Origin: VBOC01 sp964512655
GTDB taxonomy: Bacteria > Bacteroidota > Ignavibacteria > UBA10030 > SZUA-254
Length of the DNA: 64,000 nucleotides
Assembly: GCA_964512655.1 (NCBI GenBank)
Contig: CAZEJT010000004.1
Span: 124,001-188,000 of the forward strand
Reading direction: 5' to 3'
Position numbers and translations under genes: made by a program. A model generated the notes under the pieces. It ran no database searches. It was not told the origin of the DNA and was given only the letters and a program-made list of their open reading frames with translations. This document shows, in pieces, positions 1 through 7,141 of this stretch. The number at the start of each line of letters is the position of its first letter. The first letter of the stretch is position 1.

Positions 1-182
1 AGCTTGCCCTGGACCCAGTCGTTGAATTTCTGGAATTTCATGAGGAAGGAATCTACTCCGCCACCCGCCGTGTAATCGCATCCGGCAAGGAGGACAAGGG
101 GGGAGAGCTTGAGGAGCCGTCTCCTGACGCTTGATACATCAGGGCCCGCCGTGTTCCCGGACTGGTTATGCTTCGGCCGCAT
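1..182 (-). CDS. Tat-exported lipoprotein, N-terminus only (probable molybdopterin-dependent oxidoreductase), cut by window edge
   Basis: Translating the minus strand from the ATG at 182 gives 60 codons with no stop before the edge. The protein opens with a twin-arginine signal (R20-R21-R22, then LLKLSPLVLLAGC) that ends in a lipobox with Cys35, so a folded protein anchored to a membrane is expected. The segment after the cysteine (SFLMKFQKFNDWVQGK) resembles, from memory, the start of sulfite-oxidase-family molybdoproteins; this part is inference. Tat export fits an enzyme loaded with a cofactor in the cytoplasm, and molybdenum cofactor genes lie just upstream (775-2693). A GTG at 194, in frame and preceded by AGGGG, is an alternative start. 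The catalytic domain lies outside the window, so function cannot be confirmed here. Confidence 0.6.
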   Translation of the reverse strand, partial: MRPKHNQSGNTAGPDVSSVRRRLLKLSPLVLLAGCDYTAGGGVDSFLMKFQKFNDWVQGK

Positions 183-204
183 CGCTGATTTCACGTGCCA
201 CCCC

Positions 205-242
205 TATAAAAACGGAAAGCGATGCGTTGAGCATCGCTTTCC
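205..242 (-). terminator. Rho-independent terminator after the Lys/Met-rich gene
   Basis: Read on the minus strand, a perfect 12-bp stem (214-225 with 231-242, 5-nt loop) is followed by GTTTTTATA. It lies 24 nt past the stop of the gene ending at 266. The stem plus T tract is the classic intrinsic terminator form, and it separates that gene from the Tat lipoprotein gene downstream. Confidence 0.85.
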
Positions 243-265
243 TGTACCGATAAAATTTGAAGGGG

Positions 266-670
266 TTATTTGTTGTCCTTCTTCTCTTCCTTCATCTCGC
301 CTTTCTTCTCCATCATCTCACCCTTCTTCATCGCCTTCTTCCCCTTGGTCATGCCCTTCTTGCCCTTCATCTCCATTTTCTCGCCGGCCTTTTCCTTCCC
401 TTCCTTCTCCATGGCCTCGCCCTTCATCTCCATCTTCTTTCCCTTATGCATGGCCTTCTTGCCCTTCATCTCCATCTTCTCACCGGCCTTTTCCATCCCT
501 TCGCCCTTACCGGCCTCTTTCATTCCACCTTCCATCTTTCCGCCGGCCTTCTCCATCATCTCGCCCTTCTTCTCTTCCTTGGCTGCGCCGGTTGAGTCTT
601 GCGCGCGCAGACGGCTCTGCAGGGCGACAAACGCCACGAGTACCGCCATGATTACAAGAATACGTTTCAT
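266..670 (-). CDS. Exported Lys/Met/Glu-rich low-complexity repeat protein
   Basis: The 134-residue protein has a signal peptide (residues 1-23, ending LRAQ) followed entirely by low-complexity sequence of short units such as EKMEMKGKK, AMHKGKK and GGKMEGG. Roughly two thirds of the mature part is Lys, Met, Glu or Gly. There is one His and no Cys. Such Met-rich repeat proteins are sometimes proposed to bind soft metals such as copper, but nothing here proves it. The start has a good ribosome site (GGAGGG), a promoter lies at 725-753 and a terminator at 205-242, so this is a single-gene transcript. The opposite strand also has long open frames here, but they only reflect the repeat composition. 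Function unknown. Confidence 0.8.
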   Translation of the reverse strand: MKRILVIMAVLVAFVALQSRLRAQDSTGAAKEEKKGEMMEKAGGKMEGGMKEAGKGEGMEKAGEKMEMKGKKAMHKGKKMEMKGEAMEKEGKEKAGEKMEMKGKKGMTKGKKAMKKGEMMEKKGEMKEEKKDNK

Positions 671-724
671 ACACCCTCCAGTTGTGATTCTGACACTGCG
701 GATTGGTGACTTCTTAGCGGCGGA

Positions 725-753
725 AAGTTAGGAAAACGGAGTATGAAAGTCAA
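725..753 (-). promoter_or_regulatory. Sigma-70-like promoter for the Lys/Met-rich gene
   Basis: On the minus strand TTGACT (748-753) is followed after exactly 17 bp by TAACTT (725-730). The implied start site near 718 leaves a leader of about 48 nt containing the GGAGGG ribosome site. The -10 box is only partly consensus. Confidence 0.55.
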
Positions 754-774
754 ATAAATGAACATTATATTTTT

Positions 775-1248
775 TTAAGAATTACCTCCCACCCAGGCCT
801 CGCCGTCGCGGAAGACCTCCTTTTTCCATATCGGGATCGTCTCTTTCAGCTTGTCGATGGTGAAGTGGCACGCTTCGAACGCTTCTTTCCTGTGAGCGGC
901 CGAAACCGCGATGACCACGCTTGCCTCACCGACCTTCAGGTGTCCAAAACGGTGGACAATGGAGATCTCCCTGATTTCCCATTTCGAGCGGACGGTTTGT
1001 GCGAGCTCCTTCATCATGTTGAGCGCCATCGGCACGTAGGCGTCATACTCCATTGAGAGTACTTCCCTCCCGCCTGAGTCATTTCGGGTCGTACCGATGA
1101 AAATATCGATTCCGCCCGATGCCGGGTCCTGTACGCTCTCGATGACCTTCCCAACATCGATCTCGCTTTGAGTAATCTCAATCATCCCGGAACCATCACT
1201 TTCGATCTTCGATCTTCTTTTCGCAGCGCCGGTTTTCGCATTTTCCAT
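775..1248 (-). CDS. moaE: Molybdopterin synthase catalytic subunit MoaE
   Basis: MoaE transfers sulfur from the thiocarboxylated MoaD to cyclic pyranopterin monophosphate to make molybdopterin. The 157-residue sequence has family landmarks: IGTTRN near residue 52, EYDAYVPMA near 67, HRFGHLKVGEASV near 99, and the catalytic lysine region KLKETIPIWKKEVF near 132-146. About 20 N-terminal residues precede the conserved core, so the Met at residue 22 is a possible alternative start. The gene follows moaD by six bases, and the pair follows moeA, giving a compact cofactor operon beside xanthine dehydrogenase genes. No moaA or moaC is present in this window. Confidence 0.93.
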   Translation of the reverse strand: MENAKTGAAKRRSKIESDGSGMIEITQSEIDVGKVIESVQDPASGGIDIFIGTTRNDSGGREVLSMEYDAYVPMALNMMKELAQTVRSKWEIREISIVHRFGHLKVGEASVVIAVSAAHRKEAFEACHFTIDKLKETIPIWKKEVFRDGEAWVGGNS

Positions 1249-1254
1249 TCTTCT

Positions 1255-1503
1255 TCAACCCCCGCTGACCGGCGGGATAATCGCAATTTCATCCTGATCC
1301 TCCAATACCTCGTCGTTCGATACATACTCGAGATTTCGGGCGATACGCAGGTGTCCTTTCCATTCGAGGAAACGCGGAAGGGACTTTTCGAGCGCCGCGA
1401 GAACCGCGGATGTAGTTGAACCCGGCGGCAATGTCATGGCCTTCTCAGCCGTCCCGGCTATGTCCCGGGCCGACGCGAAGAATTTGACGGTCACGCGGAT
1501 CAC
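1255..1503 (-). CDS. moaD: Molybdopterin synthase sulfur-carrier subunit MoaD
   Basis: MoaD is the ubiquitin-like carrier whose C-terminal glycine is thiocarboxylated and then used by MoaE. I place the start at a GTG (1501-1503) that overlaps the moeA stop (GTGA), because the protein then begins VIRVTVKFFASARD, the normal MoaD N-terminus, and is 82 residues, the usual length. A longer in-frame reading from 1572 would run inside moeA and is not credible. The protein ends IIPPVSGG with the required Gly-Gly. The 4-nt overlap implies translational coupling to moeA. Confidence 0.93.
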   Translation of the reverse strand: MIRVTVKFFASARDIAGTAEKAMTLPPGSTTSAVLAALEKSLPRFLEWKGHLRIARNLEYVSNDEVLEDQDEIAIIPPVSGG

Positions 1504-2693
1504 AGGAGCTCCACCTCGACATCTCCCCCTTTGGGGAAGACATCGCGCTCCTCGGGCAGGACGATCAGGCAATCCGCCCTGGAGAGGGAGGTCAGGATGT
1601 TCGACACCTGCGAGCCTGTCGTCCGGACGCGGATCGAACCGTCGGAGGACGAAAGGATCCCTCTCACGAAATGCCGTTTGCCGTCGGATTTCCTGATCTC
1701 TTCATCGAGCTTCGCATGGAGCCGCATCGGCGGCTGATACTCCAGTCCCATCAGTCGAAGGAGGGCGGGCCGAACGAATTGAAGAAACGTCACCATGGCC
1801 GATACCGGGTTCCCGGGGAGGCCAAAGACCAAACGGCCTTTGCAGAGCGCAAACATCACGGGCATGCCGGGCTTGATGTTCACCTTCCAGAACTTCACCT
1901 CTCCGCCTATCTCCTTGAGAGCGCTCATCACGAGGTCGTACTTTCCGACGGATACGCCTCCGGTTGTAATTAGTACATCTGACCGTAGCCCTTCCTCCAT
2001 TCCTTTCCTGATCGCACCGGGTTCATCCGCTACGATCCCGTGATGCACCGCGTCGCAGCCTAGCTGCGCGACGAGCGAGGCGAGGACGTATGCGTTGCTG
2101 TTGCGGACTTTTCCGTCCGGGAGAGGCTTTTCGATGTCCACGATCTCGGAACCGGTCGCAAGAATCGACACCGACGGCTTCCGATGCACAACTACAAACC
2201 GGCGCCCAAGCGAGGCGAGCACGCCTATCTCCTGGGGACGGAGACGGGTTCCGCGTTTGAGAGCAATCGTTCCCGAGCTCAGATCCGAGCCTGCGCGCCT
2301 GACATTGTGGCCGGCGGAAACGGGGCGCAGAAGCTTCACATGGCGGGGGTCCGGCCGCTCAGTCCATTCCTGGGGAATGACTGCATCGCAACCCCGCGGA
2401 AGTTTCGCGCCGGTCATGATGGCCATCGCATCGCCGGGCTTCAGGTCTTCCGACGCCACTGCACCGGCGGCGACTTCTCCGGCAATGTTCAGGGTGACCG
2501 GGGCAGTTGCCGCGTCAGAGGAGATGACCGCGAACCCATCCATCGCGGCGTTATCGAAGGATGGGATATTCTCGCGGGCGATGATATCTTCAGCAAGGGC
2601 GGAACCGGTGCTTCGTTCGATCGACGCGGTGACGGGGCCCAGCGGAGTTGTCGCATCCAGGACTATCTGCAGCGCTTCGCGCGCGTTAATCAT
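1500..2693 (-). CDS. moeA: Molybdopterin molybdenumtransferase MoeA
   Basis: MoeA inserts molybdate into adenylylated molybdopterin, the last common step of Mo cofactor synthesis. The 397-residue length is normal. The molybdopterin-binding domain is clear: ILATGSEIVD near residue 173, TTGGVSVGKYD near 241-251, and VFGLPGNPVSAM near 288. The N-terminal region includes NAAMDGFAV near 46, as in the family. It is the first gene of moeA-moaD-moaE, with its own predicted promoter at 2766-2794 and a leader of about 66 nt. No Shine-Dalgarno is evident before its ATG. Confidence 0.95.
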   Translation of the reverse strand: MINAREALQIVLDATTPLGPVTASIERSTGSALAEDIIARENIPSFDNAAMDGFAVISSDAATAPVTLNIAGEVAAGAVASEDLKPGDAMAIMTGAKLPRGCDAVIPQEWTERPDPRHVKLLRPVSAGHNVRRAGSDLSSGTIALKRGTRLRPQEIGVLASLGRRFVVVHRKPSVSILATGSEIVDIEKPLPDGKVRNSNAYVLASLVAQLGCDAVHHGIVADEPGAIRKGMEEGLRSDVLITTGGVSVGKYDLVMSALKEIGGEVKFWKVNIKPGMPVMFALCKGRLVFGLPGNPVSAMVTFLQFVRPALLRLMGLEYQPPMRLHAKLDEEIRKSDGKRHFVRGILSSSDGSIRVRTTGSQVSNILTSLSRADCLIVLPEERDVFPKGGDVEVELL

Positions 2694-2765
2694 TCGGAGT
2701 CAAGGATCAGGGAAGGAGGAAGACCGGCTATCATCGGCGTTCGAGCGGGAGTGGATTCTCATGAC

Positions 2766-2794
2766 AATATACCGCCGGAGGATGTGAAGTGCAA
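2766..2794 (-). promoter_or_regulatory. Sigma-70-like promoter for moeA-moaD-moaE
   Basis: Minus-strand TTGCAC (2789-2794), 17-bp spacer, TATATT (2766-2771). The -35 hexamer matches the one before the sugar ABC operon (47169-47174) and the -10 matches those at clpC and tRNA-Asn. It suggests the cofactor genes can be expressed apart from the purine genes upstream. Confidence 0.6.
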
Positions 2795-2854
2795 TCCTGG
2801 GGTCGGGCCTGATGCTGCAGGCGCCGGCTTTAACCGGCATCAATACTCAGAACT

Positions 2855-2880
2855 GGTGTCACGGTCCACACCGTGACACC
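2855..2880. repeat. Perfect 11-bp inverted repeat
   Basis: GGTGTCACGGT (2855-2865), loop CCAC, ACCGTGACACC (2870-2880). It lies between the kynureninase-like gene and moeA. It has no T tract, so it could be a transcript-processing hairpin or an operator rather than a terminator. Confidence 0.7.
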
Positions 2881-2905
2881 AGCCGGGAACTCCTCTCCCT
2901 CCATT

Positions 2906-2930
2906 CATTCCGCCGCGGAGCGGCGGAATG
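2906..2930. repeat. Perfect 10-bp inverted repeat
   Basis: CATTCCGCCG (2906-2915), 5-nt loop, CGGCGGAATG (2921-2930). It is one of three strong hairpins packed into the 329-nt gap upstream of moeA. Short GGAATGAC-type palindromes of this kind are common in intergenic DNA of environmental genomes. Confidence 0.65.
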
Positions 2931-2961
2931 ACGCTTTGGGGCGCTCCGCCCCCCATCTCGG

Positions 2962-3005
2962 CGCCGGTTGTAGCCGCCGGTTGTAGCCGCCGGCTTTAGC
3001 CGGCG
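2962..3005. repeat. 44-bp tandem/palindromic intergenic element, copy 1
   Basis: Three tandem 13-bp units of the form CGCCGGYTKTAGC (2962-2974, 2975-2987, 2988-3000) followed by CGGCG, so that the last unit folds as GCCGGC-TTTA-GCCGGC. A degenerate fragment (GCGCCGGCTTTAACCGGC) sits at 2821-2838. The same design recurs at 12652-12695 and, with GC swapped, at 33708-33793. All copies are intergenic. Confidence 0.75.
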
Positions 3006-3022
3006 TTTTCATAGTTGTCCCC

Positions 3023-4222
3023 TTACGTCACGGTTGACTTCTTACCCGCATGCCTCCCGTATGCTTTTGTGCGAAGTATCTGGTCAATCTCCTCAATTGC
3101 AAAGAGAAGTTCTTCATCGGAATTATAAAAATGGGGAGCGAGCCTGATTCCGGCCCCCTTGCGGAAATCGACGACAATGTTGCGCCGGATAAGCTCGCGC
3201 GAGACTTCGTACGCATGCGGGACGCTCACCGTCACCGTACCGCCTCTCCTCTCCGGATCGCGCGGAGAACGGATACTGAAACCCCGGTTCTCCGCTTCTT
3301 CGATGAGGAGCGCCGTCTGACGCATCGATTTTCTCCGTATCTTCTCGATCCCCGCCCTGGAGAGTATCCGCGGACCCACCTGCGCCGCGGCAAGGGCTGA
3401 AATCGATGGTGTCCCGTTGAGAAACTTCCGCGGGCCATGAGCATAGGCCATGGATTTCTCAAACGAAAATGGATCGCGGTGCGCGAACCAGCCCGTAATT
3501 ACAGGCCTCAGTTTCTTGCGCAGCGAGGGGCGCATCCAGAGAAATGCGGCGCCGGGTCCTCCGCAGAGCCATTTCAACACCCCTCCCACAAGCACATCGA
3601 CGCCGAGCCGGCGCACGTCCACCGGGATGACACCAACCGAATGATACGCGTCGAGAATCACGACCGCCCCGGCCTTGTGCGCCTTTTCCACTATCGACCG
3701 GATATCCTGAATGTAGGCGCTCTTGAAGAGAACATGTGAGACCGAGACGATCTTCGTGTTCGGGCCAATCGCTCCGAGTATTTTCCCGGTTGGAACTGAG
3801 ATGCCGTCTTCGGAGGAGACAACCCGAAGCCGGGCTCCCAGGCGCGTGGCAAACTTCTGATAGACATAGAGAACGGACGGGAATTCCATGTCCGTCATGA
3901 CGATGTCGTTCTTCCCGCCCCTGAATTCCATGCAGGAAATAAGCATCGCCTGCAAGAGCGTGATATTCGAGTGCATGGTGACTTCCCCGGGGTTCGCCCC
4001 GATGAGGGGAGCTACCGCATCGCCCGCGGTCAGCGGGAGGTCCCACCATGAATCCGACCACGCGCGGACTCCTCGCGTTGCCCACTGATCGGCGTACGCG
4101 CGCAGATGCCGGTAGACGCCCCGGGGCATCGCGCCGAGGGAATTCGAAATCAGGTAAGCCGACTTTTGAAGGATCGGGAATTCTTTACGCCACGCGAGGA
4201 GCGTGTCGCGCTCGGCCTTCAT
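3023..4222 (-). CDS. Kynureninase-like PLP enzyme (aminotransferase class V fold)
   Basis: The 399-residue protein has the class V PLP fold. ILDAYHSVGVIPVDV (Asp near 191) would contact the PLP ring, and GGVLKWLCGGPG (Lys near 219) is the Schiff-base lysine site. The spacing and the motif KWLCGGPGAAFLWM are kynureninase-like; cysteine desulfurases have a different active-site loop. No signal peptide is present. The start overlaps the stop of the upstream exported amidohydrolase by 4 nt (ATGA), so the two are probably translated together. Kynureninase cleaves L-kynurenine to anthranilate and alanine, but no other kynurenine gene is visible. Within a purine cluster the substrate is uncertain. 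Confidence 0.7.
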   Translation of the reverse strand: MKAERDTLLAWRKEFPILQKSAYLISNSLGAMPRGVYRHLRAYADQWATRGVRAWSDSWWDLPLTAGDAVAPLIGANPGEVTMHSNITLLQAMLISCMEFRGGKNDIVMTDMEFPSVLYVYQKFATRLGARLRVVSSEDGISVPTGKILGAIGPNTKIVSVSHVLFKSAYIQDIRSIVEKAHKAGAVVILDAYHSVGVIPVDVRRLGVDVLVGGVLKWLCGGPGAAFLWMRPSLRKKLRPVITGWFAHRDPFSFEKSMAYAHGPRKFLNGTPSISALAAAQVGPRILSRAGIEKIRRKSMRQTALLIEEAENRGFSIRSPRDPERRGGTVTVSVPHAYEVSRELIRRNIVVDFRKGAGIRLAPHFYNSDEELLFAIEEIDQILRTKAYGRHAGKKSTVT

Positions 4223-5544
4223 CGCTTCGACTCTTCGACGAGCGCATCGTGGTCAAACACGATTCCGCGTTTGATGACCTGCCGGATGGTGCGGGTGTTG
4301 AGGATGTCCATCAGGGGGTCTCCATCGAGGATGAGGAGGTCTGCCTGTTTTCCCGGTTCGATTGTGCCCTTCGACCCATCCTCCCCGAGGAATCTGGCCG
4401 CGAGAGACGTGGAGGAGACGATCGCCTGCGCCGGAGTCATCCCCGCGCGTACCATGTAGTCGAGCTCGAGATGCGCCCCGATGCCCGGAAAGGCCCACAT
4501 GTCCGTCCCGAGCACGACCTTTGCGTGCTCGTCCGCAAGCAGCTTCATGTTGGCGCGCAAAACAGGGAGCTGTGCCTGAACGAACGAAACGTTTGGATAG
4601 GTTGCGCGATAATGGTCGTAGTAGTCGCTTCCGGAGTAGCGCCTGATCACTTCGGCGGGCAAAGCGCTCCGGAATCGCTCATCCCCGAGGGCGTTCCTCA
4701 TGAAACCCTCCACATCCGCCAGGAATTCGAACACGCAGAATGTCGGCATATAATAGAGGCCGCCGTCCCGTATCTTTCCCCCCGAGACGGAATCGAGCGG
4801 CACATCCAGAATTCCGTGGGCAAGGGCCGAGGCCCCCGCGTCAACGACTGCCATCGCATCAATCAGTTTTGGCGCATGCACTTCCGAGATCAGCCCGGAG
4901 GCGCGCGCCTCGGAAATCAGCGCGATCATGATCTCGGGATTCATCTGCTCCAGCCTCGGGAGCGGGTCCCTGCACCAATCCATGTCGTCGTACATAAGCT
5001 TAATCCGCCGCATTCCCATCCCTTTCGCCCTGTGGACCATCTCCTTCGCCTCGTCCACCGCTTTTGGGAATCGGTTGATCGCCGAGTCGACCGGAAACGC
5101 GTCGCCCCACCACCACCCGTGTTCCGTGGTAAATATCGGGGCCGTTCCATAGATGCGGGGTGAATGCACCGCATCGGGATCGGTCCTTCGCTCCACCACG
5201 CGCGATTTACCCGTCGACTCGAACATGCAGTTGGCCGAGGTGACTCCCCATGCGAGGAGCTGCACAAGATCCCTCGGAGAATCATAGTGGATGTGGCAGT
5301 CGATGAGGCCAGGCATGATAAACTGGCCGGAGGCGTCGACGATCCGCGCATCGTCGTCGACAGGAACCTCATCCAGGGCACCGGCCGCGACAATCGTTCT
5401 ATCGCGGATGACGACGACCGCATTTTGTACCGGAGGCCTGCCGGTACCGTCTATCAGCGTGCCCCCTTCGATAGCGACCAGATTCTGAGCTTCTGTCCGG
5501 AAGAGAATCAAAGGAAGAAGAGCAAGGAATGGGAGAGCCCTCAT
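4219..5544 (-). CDS. Exported metal-dependent amidohydrolase (imidazolonepropionase-like family)
   Basis: The 441-residue protein begins with a signal peptide (MRALPFLALLPLILFRTEAQ), so it acts outside the cytoplasm. Metal-site motifs of the amidohydrolase superfamily are present: DCHIHYDS near residue 61-68, EVHAPK near 220, ALAHG near 240 and VLGTDMWAFPG near 350. The C-terminal EPGKQADLLILDGDPL is the usual composite-domain strand. It resembles exported prolidase or imidazolonepropionase-like enzymes of unknown substrate. It overlaps both neighbours by 4 nt (xdhC upstream, the kynureninase-like gene downstream), so it is a true operon member even though the pathway around it is cytoplasmic. 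Confidence 0.8.
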   Translation of the reverse strand: MRALPFLALLPLILFRTEAQNLVAIEGGTLIDGTGRPPVQNAVVVIRDRTIVAAGALDEVPVDDDARIVDASGQFIMPGLIDCHIHYDSPRDLVQLLAWGVTSANCMFESTGKSRVVERRTDPDAVHSPRIYGTAPIFTTEHGWWWGDAFPVDSAINRFPKAVDEAKEMVHRAKGMGMRRIKLMYDDMDWCRDPLPRLEQMNPEIMIALISEARASGLISEVHAPKLIDAMAVVDAGASALAHGILDVPLDSVSGGKIRDGGLYYMPTFCVFEFLADVEGFMRNALGDERFRSALPAEVIRRYSGSDYYDHYRATYPNVSFVQAQLPVLRANMKLLADEHAKVVLGTDMWAFPGIGAHLELDYMVRAGMTPAQAIVSSTSLAARFLGEDGSKGTIEPGKQADLLILDGDPLMDILNTRTIRQVIKRGIVFDHDALVEESKR

Positions 5545-6698
5545 GAGGCCCGGCCCCTCGTCAGACCTGTAAGGAGACCTTTCATGGAGTCCGCTTTCCG
5601 CTGAAATGGGGCGGGGGTTCCACGCCGCTCCGCGATCAGCTCCGCGACGACGCTGATACCGATTTCCTCGGCAGTCGCTGCCCCGATATCGATCCCCATT
5701 GGGGCATGAATCCGCCGGAGCTTCTCCGCGCCGACGCCTTTCTCTGAGAGACGTTCATACGCGGCAAGCACTTTCCGTTTGCTCCCGATCATGCCGATGT
5801 ACCTCGCCTCGGTGTCTGCTATCCGCTCCAGCACTTCCTCGTCGTGCCTGTGGCCCCGGGTAACGATGACGACGTATGTCGACGGTTTGACCGTGATCTG
5901 CCGGAATGCTTCGAGAAAATCCGCTGCGACCGTTTGAACCGCTTCAGGAAATCTTTCACGGTTCGCGAACTTGTCGCGGTCGTCAATGACGGTCACCCGG
6001 AAGCCCGCCATTGCCGCGCTCCGCGAGATATACTTCGAGACATGCCCGCCGCCAAAAATGAGGAGGCTCGGTGCTCCGGCCACCGGCTCAAGGATGATGT
6101 CGCCGTCCTGAAGCTTCACAAGTACGGTTTCACTCCGGCGCTGAACCCTCAGAATGGATTCGGTGATCGCTTCCTTCATGGCCTCCACGGCGATTCCCGC
6201 GCCTGCGGCAGAGGATGCCCATGCAAGGACTTCCTGCGCGCCCCGGCTTCGTTCGACCGGCGTTTTCTCGTCTCCTGCGAGCAGGGACTTGGATCTGATG
6301 CGGCCGTCTGTTCCGAGGTGAGTTGCGAGAATACAATCGCTCCCTTCATCGCGAACGGCTTTCAATTCCTGGAAGAGCGGAATTCTTTCTCGCGGGAGGG
6401 GCTCGATGAGGACGTCGAGGCTTCCCCCGCATATAAGCCCGTTCTCCACGTCGTCTTCGTTGAGGTGAAACTTCACGATTTCAGCCCTGTTATCTTGCAG
6501 CAGCCGGCCGGCGTGGTTCAGCACTTCTCCTTCCACGCATCCCCCTCCGACCGTGCCGAGCGATGTGATCCCTGCATCCTTCACCAGCATCCGCGAAAAC
6601 GCGGAGGCGGGAGTCGAGCCCGTGGTTGAGATGATCGTGGCCAGCATGACCCGCTCTTCCTCCTTGAGAGCGGTCAGTATTTCATCGAACAGATCCAT
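5541..6698 (-). CDS. xdhC: XdhC-family molybdenum cofactor insertion/sulfuration factor
   Basis: XdhC proteins bind Mo cofactor, promote its sulfuration and deliver it to xanthine dehydrogenase. At 385 residues both domains are present: an N-terminal XdhC/CoxI domain (ATIISTTGSTPASAFSRM near 20) and a C-terminal Rossmann domain (LLIFGGGHVSKYI near 215, VTVIDDRDKFANRERFP near 235, MIGSKRK near 305, HAPMGIDIGAATAEEIG near 331). The xanthine dehydrogenase subunit genes lie about 6 kb upstream in the same strand block. It overlaps the next gene by ATGA. Confidence 0.9.
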   Translation of the reverse strand: MDLFDEILTALKEEERVMLATIISTTGSTPASAFSRMLVKDAGITSLGTVGGGCVEGEVLNHAGRLLQDNRAEIVKFHLNEDDVENGLICGGSLDVLIEPLPRERIPLFQELKAVRDEGSDCILATHLGTDGRIRSKSLLAGDEKTPVERSRGAQEVLAWASSAAGAGIAVEAMKEAITESILRVQRRSETVLVKLQDGDIILEPVAGAPSLLIFGGGHVSKYISRSAAMAGFRVTVIDDRDKFANRERFPEAVQTVAADFLEAFRQITVKPSTYVVIVTRGHRHDEEVLERIADTEARYIGMIGSKRKVLAAYERLSEKGVGAEKLRRIHAPMGIDIGAATAEEIGISVVAELIAERRGTPAPFQRKADSMKGLLTGLTRGRAS

Positions 6699-6706
6699 TC
6701 AGCCGC

Positions 6707-7141
6707 TCACCGCCCAATATCCTCGTCCCACAATTTCGGATGATTCCTCTTGAATGCCTCCATCATCTCAACGCATTCGTCGAGATCGAGATTCGTGACC
6801 GTCACCCCGTGCTCGCGCATGAACTCCGGTCCTCCGTGGAACGTCCGCGATTCGCCGACAATGACATGCGGGATATTGAATTGGACGACCGCGCCGGAGC
6901 AGAGGTAACAGGGCATGAGGGTGGAGTACAACACCGTATTGCGGTAGGTGCCTATTCTGCCGGCATTGATCAGGCAATCGATCTCGGCGTGTTTCATCGG
7001 GTTCTGTTCCTGCACGCGGCGGTTGTGTCCGCGCCCGAGAATCTGCCCCTCCCGGACAAGGACCGAACCGATCGGGATTCCCCCTTCAGCGAGCCCTTGC
7101 TTCGCTTCCTCGATGGCGGCCCGCATGAAGTTATCGAGCAT
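6707..7141 (-). CDS. Cytosine-deaminase-like zinc deaminase (yeast Fcy1 type, CDA fold)
   Basis: The 144-residue protein is a small zinc nucleobase deaminase. Zinc ligands are His51 and the Cys78/Cys81 pair, with Glu53 as proton shuttle (HAEID and MPCYLCS). The C-terminal pattern, with FHGGPEFMREHGVTV near 101-115 and an ending of NHPKLWDEDIGR, is close to yeast-type cytosine deaminase rather than to GuaD or tRNA adenosine deaminase. Expected reaction: cytosine to uracil plus ammonia, although a guanine-type substrate is conceivable here. It begins directly after puuD with no gap and is followed by xdhC after eight bases. Confidence 0.8.
   Translation of the reverse strand: MLDNFMRAAIEEAKQGLAEGGIPIGSVLVREGQILGRGHNRRVQEQNPMKHAEIDCLINAGRIGTYRNTVLYSTLMPCYLCSGAVVQFNIPHVIVGESRTFHGGPEFMREHGVTVTNLDLDECVEMMEAFKRNHPKLWDEDIGR

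Noticed and set aside
257..731. Plus-strand open frames opposite the Lys/Met-rich gene
   Set aside because: They are hydrophobic or Ser/Pro-rich mirror images of the repeat DNA, lack ribosome sites, and the minus-strand gene has a signal peptide, promoter and terminator.
1255..1572. 105-residue version of MoaD
   Set aside because: The extra N-terminus lies inside moeA and is Arg/Pro-rich; the GTG at 1503 gives the normal MoaD start and length.
4048..5163. 371-codon plus-strand open frame
   Set aside because: It is antisense to the kynureninase-like and amidohydrolase genes, with no family motif.
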